Under the pieces are notes generated by a model. The model had not been told where the DNA came from and ran no database searches. It was given only the letters and a program-made list of their open reading frames with translations. Positions 24,903 through 37,926 of a stretch of DNA of 64,000 bases are shown here, piece after piece (positions within the stretch are counted from its first letter, which is position 1; each line of letters opens with the position of its first letter). This stretch comes from Mastigias papua. Taxonomy: Eukaryota; Cnidaria; Scyphozoa; Rhizostomeae; Mastigiidae. The DNA is taken from NCBI GenBank assembly GCA_964019165.1, contig OZ025281.1, forward strand, positions 6,171,799-6,235,798, written 5' to 3'. Made by a program: the position numbers and the translations under genes.

Positions 24903-26023
24903 ATTGATTACAATAGCAACAAAGCCATGCATTACACAGCTTTTACAGCTATGATTGCACCAATGTCAGTAGTTTAGCCAACGTTTCCTACTCAAATTAG
25001 CTTTGGTTATCACTATTACACTACATGAGGGCTTAAAGTGCTTTAGATATGCTCAAACTGACAACACCATGAAAGAGTACTAGTTCATTCTACATTCTTG
25101 TGATGTACCGCCAAAACCTCATCTAAGTTTGTTTCTACAAGGAATCTAGCAGTTTTAACATCATATGAATATTACAGCCATCTTCATTGCTCTACTTTCA
25201 GTGTTTGCACACTTATGTACTTTAGGCCTATTACAAGCAAGAACACAGTTTGCATATACTGTTGTATGATTGAAATTGAGTACAATAGCAACAAAGCCAT
25301 GCATTAAACAGCTTTTACAGCTATGATTGCACCGATGTCAGTAGTTTAGCCAACGTTTCCTACTCAAATTAGCTTTGGTTATCACTATTACACTACATAT
25401 GGGCTTAAAGTGCTTTAGATATGCTCAAACTGACAATACCATGCAAGAGTGCTATTTCATTCTACATTCTTGTGATGTACTGCCAACACATAATCTAAGC
25501 GTGTTTCTACAAGGAATCTAGCAGTATTAACATCATATGACTATTACAGCCATAGTCATTGCTCTACTTTCAGTGTTTGCACACTTACGTAGTTTAGGCC
25601 TACTACAAGCAATAACACAGTTTGCATATACTGTTGTATGATTGACATTGATTACAATAGCAACAAAGCCATGCATTACACAGCTTTTACAGCTATGATT
25701 GCTCCGATGTCAGTAGTTTAGCCAACGTTTCCTACTCAAATTAGCTTTGGTTATCACTATGACACTACATATGGCCTGGCCTTAAAGTGCTGTATATATG
25801 CTCAAACTGACAACACCATGAAAGAGTACTAGTTCATTCTACATTCTTGTGATGTACCGCCAAAACCTCATCTAAGTTTGTTTCTACAAGGAATCTAGCA
25901 GTTTTAACATCATATGAATATTACAGCCATCTTCATTGCTCTACTTTCAGTGTTTGCACACTTATGTACTTTAGGCCTATTACAAGCAATAACACAGTTT
26001 GCATATACTGTTGTATGATTGAA
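24903..26023. repeat. Trimer repeat with GGCCTGGCC insertion, copy 2 (1121 bp)
   Basis: 24903 matches 23782 at its 5' part (ATTGATTAC, CATTACACAG, GCACCAATG, CATGAGGGC) but carries the ACCATGAAAGAG/TACTAGTTCATTC stretch of 24526 in its middle, as a conversion tract would. 25275 matches 24154. 25647 is the second 377-bp monomer with GGCCTGGCC. Confidence 0.9.
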
Positions 26024-27510
26024 ATTGAGTACAATAGCAACAAAGCCATGCATTAAACAGCTTTTACAGCTATGATTGCACCGATGTCAGTAGTTTAGCC
26101 AACGTATCTACTCAAATTAGCTTTGGTTACCACTATTACACTACATATGGGCTTAAAGTGCTTTAGATATGCTCAAACTGACAATACCATGAAGGAGTAC
26201 TATTTCATTCTAAGGTCTTGTGATGTACCGCCAAAATCTCATCTAAGTTTGTTTCTACAAGAAATCTAGCAGTATTAACATCATATGACTATTACAACCA
26301 TAGTCATTGCTCTACTTTCAGTGTTTGCACACTTATGTACTTTAGGCCAACTACAAGCAATAACACAGTTTGCATATACTGTTGTATGATTGAAATTGAT
26401 TACAATAGCAACAAAGCCATGCATTACACAGCTTTTACAGCTATGATTGCACCGATGTCAGTAGTTTAGCCAACGTTTCCTACTCAAATTAGCTTTGGTT
26501 ATCACTATGACACTACATATGGGCTTAAAGTGCTTTAGATATGCTCAAACTGACAATACCATGCAAGAGTACTATTTCATTCTAAGGTCTTCTGATGTAC
26601 CGCCAAAATCTCATCTAAGTTTGTTTCTACAAGAAATCTAGCAGTATTAACATCATATGACTATTACAACCATAGTCATTGCTCTACTTTCAGTGTTTGC
26701 ACACTTACGTAGTTTAGGCCTACTACAAGCAATAACACAGTTTGCATATACTGTTGTATGATTGACATTGAGTACAATAGCAACAAAGCCATGCATTAAA
26801 CAGCTTTTACAGCTATGATTGCACCGATGTCAGTAGTTTAGCCAACGTTTCCTACTCAAATTAGCTTTGGTTATCACTATTACACTACATATGGGCTTAA
26901 AGTGCTTTAGATATGCTCAAACTGACAATACCATGCAAGAGTACTATTTCATTCTAAGGTCTTGTGATGAACCGCCAAAATCTCATCTAAGTTTGTTTCT
27001 ACAAGAAATCTAGCAGTATTAACATCATATGACTATTACAACCATAGTCATTGCTCTACTTTCAGTGTTTGCACACTTACGTAGTTTAGGCCTACTACAA
27101 GCAATAACACAGTTTGCATATACTGTTGTATGATTGAAATTGATTACAATAGCAACAAAGCCATGCATTACACAGCTTTTACAGCTATGATTGCACCGAT
27201 GTCAGTAGTTTAGCCAACGTTTCCTACTCAAATTAGCTTTGGTTATCACTATGACACTACATATGGGCTTAAAGTGCTTTAGATATGCTCAAACTGACAA
27301 TACCATGCAAGAGTACTATTTCATTCTAAGGTCTTCTGATGTACCGCCAAAATCTCATCTAAGTTTGTTTCTACAAGAAATCTAGCAGTATTAACATCAT
27401 ATGACTATTACAACCATAGTCATTGCTCTACTTTCAGTGTTTGCACACTTATGTACTTTAGGCCAACTACAAGCAATAACACAGTTTGCATATACTGTTG
27501 TATGATTGAA
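26024..27510. repeat. Dimer repeated twice
   Basis: Monomers 26024 (371 bp, GTATCTACTC), 26395, 26767 and 27139. 26395 and 27139 share CATTACACAG, GTCTTCTGATG and GGCCAACTAC. 26024 and 26767 share CTAAGGTCTTGTGATG. All four carry CCGCCAAAATCTC in place of CCGCCAAAACCTC. The spacing is 743-744 bp. Confidence 0.88.
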
Positions 27511-30114
27511 ATTGAGTACAATAGCAACAAAGCCATGCATTAAACAGCTTTTACAGCTATGACTGCACCGATGTCAGTAGTTTAGCCAACGTTTCCTACT
27601 CAAATTAGCTTTGGTTATCACTATGACACTACATGAGGGCTTAAAGTGCTTTAGATATGCTCAAACTGACAATATCATGCAAGAGTGCTATTTCATTCTA
27701 CATTCTTGTGATGTACTGCCAACACATAGTCTAAGCGTGTTTCTACAAGGAATCTAGCAGTTTTACCATCACATGACTATTACAACCATAGTCATTGCTC
27801 TACTTTCAGTGTTTGCACACTTACGTAGTGTACGCCTATTACAAGCAATAACACAGTTTGCATATACTGTTGTATGATTGAAATTGAGTACAATAGCAAC
27901 AAAGCCATGCATTAAACACCTTTTACAGCTATGATTGCACCGATTTCAGTAGTTTAGTCATAGTTTCCTACTCAAATTAGCTTTGGTTATCACTATTACA
28001 CTACATGAGGGCTTAAAGTGCTTTAGATATGCTCAAACTGACAACACCATGCAAGAGTGCTATTTCATTCTAAGTTCTTGTGATGTACCGCCAAAACCTC
28101 ATCTAAGTTTGTTTCTACAAGGAATCTAGCAGTTTTAACATCATATGAATATAACAGCCATGGTCATTGCTCTACTTTCAGTGTTTGCACACTTATGTAC
28201 TTTAGGCCTATTACAAGCAATAACACAGTTTGCATATACTGTTGTATGATTGACATTGAATACAATAGCAACAAAGCCATGCATTAAACAGCTTTTACAG
28301 CTATGATTGCACCGATGTCAGTAGTTTAGGCAACGTTTCCTACTCAAATTAGCTTTGGTTATCAGTATGACACTACATGAGGGCTTAAAGTGCTTTAGAT
28401 ATGCTCAAACTGACAATATCATGCAAGAGTGCTATTTCATTCTACATTCTTGTGATGTACTGCCAACACATAGTCTAAGCGTGTTTCTACAAGGAATCTA
28501 GCAGTTTTAACATCACATGACTATTACAACCATAGTCATTGCTCTACTTTCAGTGTTTGCACACTTACGTAGTGTACGCCTATTACAAGCAATAACACAG
28601 TTTGCATATACTGTTGTATGATTGAAATTGAGTACAATAGCAACAAAGCCATGCATTAAACAGCTTTTACAGCTATGATTGCACCGATGTCAGTAGTTTA
28701 GCCAACGTTTCCTACTCAAATTAGCTTTGGTTATCACTATGACACTACATGAGGGCTTAAAGTGCTTCAGATATGCTCAAACTGACAACACCATGCAAGA
28801 GTGCTATTTCATTCTAAGTTCTTGTGATGTACCGCCAAAACCTCATCTAAGTTTGTTTCTACAAGGAATCTAGCAGTTTTAACATCATATGAATATAACA
28901 GCCATGGTCATTGCTCTACTTTCAGTGTTTGCACACTTATGTACTTTAGGCCTATTACAAGCAATAACACAGTTTGCATATACTGTTGTATGATTGAAAT
29001 TGAGTACAATAGCAACAACGCCATGCATTAAACAGCTTTTATAGCTATGATTGCACCGATGTCAGTAGTTTAGCCAACGTTTCCTACTCAAATTAGCTTT
29101 GGTTATCAGTATGACACTACATGAGGGCTTAAAGTGCTTTAGATATGCTCAACCTGACAATACCATGCAAGAGTGCTTTTTCATTCTACAGTCTTGTGAT
29201 GTACTGCCAACATATAATCTAAGCGTGGTTCTACAAGGAATCTAGCAGTTTTAACATCACATGACTATTACAACCATAGTCATTGCTCTACTTTCAGTGT
29301 TTGCACACTTACGTAGTGTACGCCTATTACAAGCAATAACACAGTTTGCATATACTGTTGTATGATTGAAATTGAGTACAATAGCAACAAAGCCATGCAT
29401 TAAACAGCTTTTACAGCTATGATTGCACCGATTTCAGTAGTTTAGTCATAGTTTCCTACTCAAATTAGCTTTGGTTATCACTATTACACTACATGAGGGC
29501 TTAAAGTGCTTTAGATATGCTCAAACTGACAATACCATGCAAGAGTACTATTTCATTCTAAGTTCTTGTGATGTACCGCCAAAACCTCATCTAAGTTTGT
29601 TTCTACAAGGAATCTAGCAGTTTTAACATCATATGAATATTACAGCCATCTTCATTGCTCTACTTTCAGTGTTTGCACACTTATGTACTTTAGGCCTATT
29701 ACAAGCAATAACACAGTTTGCATATACTGTTGTATGATTGACATTGAATACAATAGCAACAAAGCCATGCATTAAACAGCTTTTACAGCTATGATTGCAC
29801 CGATGTCAGTAGTTTAGCCAACGTTTCCTACTCAAATTAGCTTTGGTTATCACTATGACACTACATGAGGGCTTAAAGTGCTTTAGATATGCTCAAACTG
29901 ACAACACCATGCAAGAGTGCTATTTCATTCTAAGTTCTTGTGATGTACCGCCAAAACCTCATCTAAGTTTGTTTCTACAAGGAATCTAGCAGTTTTAACA
30001 TCATATGAATATAACAGCCATGGTCATTGCTCTACTTTCAGTGTTTGCACACTTATGTACTTTAGGCCTATTACAAGCAATAACACAGTTTGCATATACT
30101 GTTGTATTATTGAC
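27511..30114. repeat. Seven monomers founding the a-b-c-d family
   Basis: 27511 and 27883 introduce CAATATC, GTGTACGCC and TTTAGTCATAGTTTCC. 28255 (a: TTTAGGCAACG, CAATATC, CATAGTCTAAGCG, GTGTACGCC), 28627 (b: GCTTCAGATATG, GAATATAACAGCCATGG), 28999 (c: AACAACGCC, TTTATAGC, TACAGTCTTG, GTGGTTC), 29371 (d: GATTTCAG, TAGTCATAG) and 29743 (e) follow. The a, b and c types are re-used in the duplicated unit to the right. No gene. Confidence 0.9.
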
Positions 30115-31974
30115 ATTGAATACAATAGCAACAAAGCCATGCATTAAACAGCTTTTACAGCTATGATTGCACCGATGTCAGTAGTTTAGGCAACGTTTCC
30201 TACTCAAATTAGCTTTGGTTATCAGTATGACACTACATGAGGGCTTAAAGTGCTTTAGATATGCTCAAACTGACAATATCATGCAAGAGTGCTATTTCAT
30301 TCTACATTCTTGTGATGTACTGCCAACACATAGTCTAAGCGTGTTTCTACAAGGAATCTAGCAGTTTTAACATCACATGACTATTACAACCATAGTCATT
30401 GCTCTACTTTCAGTGTTTGCACACTTACGTAGTGTACGCCTATTACAAGCAATAACACAGTTTGCATATACTGTTGTATGATTGAAATTGAGTACAATAG
30501 CAACAAAGCCATGCATTAAACAGCTTTTACAGCTATGATTGCACCGATGTCAGTAGTTTAGCCAACGTTTCCTACTCAAATTAGCTTTGGTTATCACTAT
30601 GACACTACATGAGGGCTTAAAGTGCTTCAGATATGCTCAAACTGACAACACCATGCAAGAGTGCTATTTCATTCTAAGTTCTTGTGATGTACCGCCAAAA
30701 CCTCATCTAAGTTTGTTTCTACAAGGAATCTAGCAGTTTTAACATCATATGAATATAACAGCCATGGTCATTGCTCTACTTTCAGTGTTTGCACACTTAT
30801 GTACTTTAGGCCTATTACAAGCAATAACACAGTTTGCATATACTGTTGTATGATTGACATTGAGTACAATAGCAACAAAGCCATGCATTAAACAGCTTTT
30901 ACAGCTATGATTGCACCGATGTCAGTAGTTTAGCCAACGTTTCCTACTCAAATTAGCTTTGGTTATCACTATGACACTACATGAGGGCTTAAAGTGCTTT
31001 AGATATGCTCAAACTGACAACACCATGCAAGAGTGCTATTTCATTCTAAGTTCTTGTGATGTACCGCCAAAACCTCATCTAAGTTTGTTTCTACAAGGAA
31101 TCTAGCAGTTTTAACATCACATGACTATTACAACCATAGTCATTGCTCTACTTTCAGTGTTTGCACACTTACGTAGTGTACGCCTATTACAAGCAATAAC
31201 ACAGTTTGCATATACTGTTGTATGATTGAAATTGAGTACAATAGCAACAAAGCCATGCATTAAACAGCTTTTACAGCTATGATTGCACCGATGTCAGTAG
31301 TTTAGCCAACGTTTCCTACTCAAATTAGCTTTGGTTATCACTATGACACTACATGAGGGCTTAAAGTGCTTCAGATATGCTCAAACTGACAACACCATGC
31401 AAGAGTGCTATTTCATTCTAAGTTCTTGTGATGTACCGCCAAAACCTCATCTAAGTTTGTTTCTACAAGGAATCTAGCAGTTTTAACATCATATGAATAT
31501 AACAGCCATGGTCATTGCTCTACTTTCAGTGTTTGCACACTTATGTACTTTAGGCCTATTACAAGCAATAACACAGTTTGCATATACTGTTGTATGATTG
31601 AAATTGAGTACAATAGCAACAACGCCATGCATTAAACAGCTTTTATAGCTATGATTGCACCGATGTCAGTAGTTTAGCCAACGTTTCCTACTCAAATTAG
31701 CTTTGGTTATCAGTATGACACTACATGAGGGCTTAAAGTGCTTTAGATATGCTCAAACTGACAATACCATGCAAGAGTGCTTTTTCATTCTACAGTCTTG
31801 TGATGTACTGCCAACATATAATCTAAGCGTGGTTCTACAAGGAATCTAGCAGTTTTAACATCACATGACTATTACAACCATAGTCATTGCTCTACTTTCA
31901 GTGTTTGCACACTTACGTAGTGTACGCCTATTACAAGCAATAACACAGTTTGCATATACTGTTGTATGATTGAA
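30115..31974. repeat. Third five-monomer higher-order repeat, copy 1
   Basis: Order a (30115), b (30487), f (30859), b (31231), c (31603). f combines an e-like 5' part (ATTGACATTGAG, CAACACC, CCGCC) with an a/c-like 3' part (CATCACATGAC, GTGTACGCC). From 30230 the sequence repeats with a period of 1860 bp. Confidence 0.94.
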
Positions 31975-32346
31975 ATTGAGTACAATAGCAACAAAGCCAT
32001 GCATTAAACAGCTTTTACAGCTATGATTGCACCGATTTCAGTAGTTTAGTCATAGTTTCCTACTCAAATTAGCTTTGGTTATCACTATTACACTACATGA
32101 GGGCTTAAAGTGCTTTAGATATGCTCAAACTGACAATATCATGCAAGAGTGCTATTTCATTCTACATTCTTGTGATGTACTGCCAACACATAGTCTAAGC
32201 GTGTTTCTACAAGGAATCTAGCAGTTTTAACATCACATGACTATTACAACCATAGTCATTGCTCTACTTTCAGTGTTTGCACACTTACGTAGTGTACGCC
32301 TATTACAAGCAATAACACAGTTTGCATATACTGTTGTATGATTGAA
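31975..32346. repeat. Hybrid junction monomer, d-type 5' / a-type 3'
   Basis: The 5' part has d marks GATTTCAG, TAGTCATAGTTTCC and CACTATTACAC (last d-specific base 32089). The 3' part has a marks CAATATC (32139), CATAGTCTAAGCG, CATCACATGAC and GTGTACGCC. The switch lies in 32090-32138, a 49-bp tract identical in both parents. It sits exactly at the boundary of the two 1860-bp copies. Confidence 0.92.
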
Positions 32347-33834
32347 ATTGAGTACAATAGCAACAAAGCCATGCATTAAACAGCTTTTACAGCTATGATT
32401 GCACCGATGTCAGTAGTTTAGCCAACGTTTCCTACTCAAATTAGCTTTGGTTATCACTATGACACTACATGAGGGCTTAAAGTGCTTCAGATATGCTCAA
32501 ACTGACAACACCATGCAAGAGTGCTATTTCATTCTAAGTTCTTGTGATGTACCGCCAAAACCTCATCTAAGTTTGTTTCTACAAGGAATCTAGCAGTTTT
32601 AACATCATATGAATATAACAGCCATGGTCATTGCTCTACTTTCAGTGTTTGCACACTTATGTACTTTAGGCCTATTACAAGCAATAACACAGTTTGCATA
32701 TACTGTTGTATGATTGACATTGAGTACAATAGCAACAAAGCCATGCATTAAACAGCTTTTACAGCTATGATTGCACCGATGTCAGTAGTTTAGCCAACGT
32801 TTCCTACTCAAATTAGCTTTGGTTATCACTATGACACTACATGAGGGCTTAAAGTGCTTTAGATATGCTCAAACTGACAACACCATGCAAGAGTGCTATT
32901 TCATTCTAAGTTCTTGTGATGTACCGCCAAAACCTCATCTAAGTTTGTTTCTACAAGGAATCTAGCAGTTTTAACATCACATGACTATTACAACCATAGT
33001 CATTGCTCTACTTTCAGTGTTTGCACACTTACGTAGTGTACGCCTATTACAAGCAATAACACAGTTTGCATATACTGTTGTATGATTGAAATTGAGTACA
33101 ATAGCAACAAAGCCATGCATTAAACAGCTTTTACAGCTATGATTGCACCGATGTCAGTAGTTTAGCCAACGTTTCCTACTCAAATTAGCTTTGGTTATCA
33201 CTATGACACTACATGAGGGCTTAAAGTGCTTCAGATATGCTCAAACTGACAACACCATGCAAGAGTGCTATTTCATTCTAAGTTCTTGTGATGTACCGCC
33301 AAAACCTCATCTAAGTTTGTTTCTACAAGGAATCTAGCAGTTTTAACATCATATGAATATAACAGCCATGGTCATTGCTCTACTTTCAGTGTTTGCACAC
33401 TTATGTACTTTAGGCCTATTACAAGCAATAACACAGTTTGCATATACTGTTGTATGATTGAAATTGAGTACAATAGCAACAACGCCATGCATTAAACAGC
33501 TTTTATAGCTATGATTGCACCGATGTCAGTAGTTTAGCCAACGTTTCCTACTCAAATTAGCTTTGGTTATCAGTATGACACTACATGAGGGCTTAAAGTG
33601 CTTTAGATATGCTCAAACTGACAATACCATGCAAGAGTGCTTTTTCATTCTACAGTCTTGTGATGTACTGCCAACATATAATCTAAGCGTGGTTCTACAA
33701 GGAATCTAGCAGTTTTAACATCACATGACTATTACAACCATAGTCATTGCTCTACTTTCAGTGTTTGCACACTTACGTAGTGTACGCCTATTACAAGCAA
33801 TAACACAGTTTGCATATACTGTTGTATGATTGAA
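31975..33834. repeat. Third five-monomer higher-order repeat, copy 2
   Basis: Order d/a hybrid (31975), b (32347), f (32719), b (33091), c (33463). I found no difference between 30230-32138 and 32090-33998 (1909 compared positions). At 33999 the following monomer (d, 33835) departs, with CAATACC against CAATATC. Confidence 0.94.
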
Positions 33835-35694
33835 ATTGAGTACAATAGCAACAAAGCCATGCATTAAACAGCTTTTACAGCTATGATTGCACCGATTTCA
33901 GTAGTTTAGTCATAGTTTCCTACTCAAATTAGCTTTGGTTATCACTATTACACTACATGAGGGCTTAAAGTGCTTTAGATATGCTCAAACTGACAATACC
34001 ATGCAAGAGTACTATTTCATTCTAAGTTCTTGTGATGTACCGCCAAAACCTCATCTAAGTTTGTTTCTACAAGGAATCTAGCAGTTTTAACATCATATGA
34101 ATATTACAGCCATCTTCATTGCTCTACTTTCAGTGTTTGCACACTTATGTACTTTAGGCCTATTACAAGCAATAACACAGTTTGCATATACTGTTGTATG
34201 ATTGACATTGAATACAATAGCAACAAAGCCATGCATTAAACAGCTTTTACAGCTATGATTGCACCGATGTCAGTAGTTTAGCCAACGTTTCCTACTCAAA
34301 TTAGCTTTGGTTATCACTATTACACTACATATGGGCTTAAAGTGCTTTAGATATGCTCAAACTGACAATACCATGCAAGAGTGCTATTTCATTCTACATT
34401 CTTGTGATGTACTGCCAACACATAATCTAAGCGTGTTTCTACAAGGAATCTAGCAGTATTAACATCATATGACTATTACAACCATAGTCATTGCTCTACT
34501 TTCAGTGTTTGCACACTTATGTACTTTAGGCCTATTACAAGCAATAACACAGTTTGCATATACTGATGTATGATTGACATTGAATACAATAGCAACAAAG
34601 CCATGCATTAAACAGCTTTTACAGCTATGATTGCACCGATGTCAGTAGTTTAGCCAACGTTTCCTACTCAAATTAGCTTTGGTTATCACTATGACACTAC
34701 ATGAGGGCTTAAAGTGCTTTAGATATGCTCAAACTGACAATATCATGCAAGAGTGCTATTTCATTCTACATTCTTGTGATGTACTGCCAACACATAGTCT
34801 AAGCGTGTTTCTACAAGGAATCTAGCAGTTTTAACATCACATGACTATTACAACCATAGTCATTGCTCTACTTTCAGTGTTTGCACACTTACGTAGTGTA
34901 GGCTTATTACAAGCAATAACACAGTTTGCATATACTGTTGTATGATTGAAATTGAGTACAATAGCAACAAAGCCATGCATTAAACAGCTTTTACAGCTAT
35001 GATTGCACCGATTTCAGTAGTTTAGTCATAGCTTCCTACTCAAATTAGCTTTGGTTATCACTATTACACTACATAAGGGCTTAAAGTGCTTTATATAAGC
35101 TCAAACTGACAACACCATGCAAGAGTACTATTTCATTCTAAGTTCTTGTGATGTACCGCCAAAACCTCATCTAAGCGTGTTTCTACAAGGAATCTAGCAG
35201 TTTTAACATCATATGAATATTACAGCCATGGTCATTGCTCTACTTACAGTGTTTGCACACTTATGTACTTTAGACCTATTACAAGCAATAACACAGTTTG
35301 CATATACTGTTGTATGATTGACATTGAATACAATAGCAACAAAGCCATGCATTAAACAGCTTTTACAGCTATGATTGCACCGATATCAGTAGTTTAGCCA
35401 ACGTTTCCTACTCAAATTAGCTTTGGTTATCACTATGACACTACATATGGGCTTAAAGTGCTTTAGATATGCTCAAACTGACAATACCATGCAAGAGTGC
35501 TATTTCATTCTACATTCTTGTGATGTACTGCTAACACATAATCTAAGCGTGTTTCTACCAAGAATCTAGCAGTATTAACATCATATGACTATTACAACCA
35601 TAGTCAGTGCTCTACTTTCAGTGTGTGCACACTTACGTACTTTAGGCCTATTACAAGCAATAACACAGTTTGCATATACTGTTGTATGATTGAA
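33835..35694. repeat. Five monomers, transition out of the a-b-c-d family
   Basis: 33835 (d, matches 29371 including ATTACAGCCATCTTC), 34207, 34579 (a-like, GTGTAGGCTTATT), 34951 (TCATAGCTTCC, TTTATATAAGC) and 35323 (GATATCAG, ACTGCTAACAC, CTACCAAGAATC, AGTCAGTGCTC, GTGTGTGCAC). No gene. Confidence 0.87.
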
Positions 35695-36810
35695 ATTGAG
35701 TACAATAGCAACAAAGCCATGCATTAAACAACTTTTACAGCTATGATTGCACCGATGTCAGTAGTTTAGCCAACGTTTCCTACTCCAATTAGCTTTGGTT
35801 ATCAGTATGACACTACATATGGGCTTAAAGTGCTGTATATATGTTCAAACTGACAACACAATGCAAGAGTACTATTTCATTCAACATTCTTGTGATGTAC
35901 CGCCAACACCTCATTTAAGTTTGTGTCTACAAGGAATCTAGCAGTTCTAACATCATATGACTATTACAACCATAGTCATTGCTCTACTTTCAGTGTTTGC
36001 ACACTTATGTACTTTAGGCCTATTACAAGCAAAAACACAGTTTGCATATACTGTTGTATGATTGAAATTGATTACAATAGCAACAAAGCCATGCATTAAA
36101 CAGCTTTTACAGCTATGATTGCACCGATGTCAGTAGTTTAGCCAACGTTTCCTACTCAAATTAGCTTTGGTTATCACTATTACACTACATATGGGCCTAA
36201 CGTGCTGTGTATATGCTCAAACTGACAACACCATGCAAGAGTACTATTTCATTCTAAGTTCTTGTGATGTACCGCCAAAACTTCATCTAAGTTTGTTTCT
36301 ACAAGGAATCTAGCAGTTTTAACATCATATGACTATTACAACCATAGTCATTGCTCTACTTTCAGTGTTTCCTCAATTACGTAGTTTAGCCCTACTACAA
36401 GCAATAACACAGATTGCATATACTGTTGTATGATTGAAATTGAGTACAATAGCAACAAAGACATGCATTAAACAGCTTTTACAGCTATGATTGCACCGAT
36501 GTCAGTAGTTTAGCCAACGTTTCCTACTCAAATTAGCTTTGGTTATCACTATGACACTACATATGGGCTTAAAGTGCTTTAGATATGCTCAAACTAACAA
36601 TACCATGCAAGAGTGCTATTTCATTCTACATTCTTGTGATGTACTGCCAACACATAATCCAAGCGTCTTTCTACAAGGAATCTAGCAGTATTAACATCAT
36701 ATGACTATTACAACCATAGTCAGTGCTCTACTTTCAGTGTGTGCACACTTACGTACTTTAGGCCTATTACAAGCAATAACACAGTTTGCATATACTGTTG
36801 TATGATTGAA
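35695..36810. repeat. Trimer higher-order repeat (1116 bp), copy 1
   Basis: Monomers 35695 (ACTCCAATTAG, ATGTTCAAACTG, CAACACAATGC, TTTGTGTCTAC), 36067 (GGGCCTAACGTGCTGTG, TTTCCTCAATTACG) and 36439 (AAAGACATGC, CAAACTAACAATACC, AATCCAAGCG). Repeats at 36811. 36439 is a hybrid at the junction. Confidence 0.93.
36439..36810. repeat. Hybrid junction monomer of the 35.7-37.9 kb duplication
   Basis: The 5' part matches 37555 (CAAACTAACAATACC, AATCCAAGCG at 36660). The 3' part has AGTCAGTGCTC (36723), GTGTGTGCAC and TTACGTACTTT as in 35323, where 37555 has AGTCATTGCTC and TTTCCTCAATTACG. The switch lies in about 36678-36722. Confidence 0.85.
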
Positions 36811-37926
36811 ATTGAGTACAATAGCAACAAAGCCATGCATTAAACAACTTTTACAGCTATGATTGCACCGATGTCAGTAGTTTAGCCAACGTTTCCTACT
36901 CCAATTAGCTTTGGTTATCAGTATGACACTACATATGGGCTTAAAGTGCTGTATATATGTTCAAACTGACAACACAATGCAAGAGTACTATTTCATTCAA
37001 CATTCTTGTGATGTACCGCCAACACCTCATTTAAGTTTGTGTCTACAAGGAATCTAGCAGTTCTAACATCATATGACTATTACAACCATAGTCATTGCTC
37101 TACTTTCAGTGTTTGCACACTTATGTACTTTAGGCCTATTACAAGCAAAAACACAGTTTGCATATACTGTTGTATGATTGAAATTGATTACAATAGCAAC
37201 AAAGCCATGCATTAAACAGCTTTTACAGCTATGATTGCACCGATGTCAGTAGTTTAGCCAACGTTTCCTACTCAAATTAGCTTTGGTTATCACTATTACA
37301 CTACATATGGGCCTAACGTGCTGTGTATATGCTCAAACTGACAACACCATGCAAGAGTACTATTTCATTCTAAGTTCTTGTGATGTACCGCCAAAACTTC
37401 ATCTAAGTTTGTTTCTACAAGGAATCTAGCAGTTTTAACATCATATGACTATTACAACCATAGTCATTGCTCTACTTTCAGTGTTTCCTCAATTACGTAG
37501 TTTAGCCCTACTACAAGCAATAACACAGTTTGCATATACTGTTGTATGATTGAAATTGAGTACAATAGCAACAAAGCCATGCATTAAACAGCTTTTACAG
37601 CTATGATTGCACCGATGTCAGTAGTTTAGCCAACGTTTCCTACTCAAATTAGCTTTGGTTATCACTATGACACTACATATGGGCTTAAAGTGCTTTAGAT
37701 ATGCTCAAACTAACAATACCATGCAAGAGTGCTATTTCATTCTACATTCTTGTGATGTACTGCCAACACATAATCCAAGCGTGTTTCTACAAGGAATCTA
37801 GCAGTATTAACATCATATGACTATTACAACCATAGTCATTGCTCTACTTTCAGTGTTTCCTCAATTACGTAGTTTAGCCCTACTACAAGCAATAACACAG
37901 TTTGCATATACTGTTGTATGATTGAA
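36811..37926. repeat. Trimer higher-order repeat (1116 bp), copy 2
   Basis: Monomers 36811, 37183 and 37555 repeat 35695-36810 with the same private marks. The third monomer ends TTTCCTCAATTACGTAG rather than GTGTGTGCAC. Confidence 0.92.
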
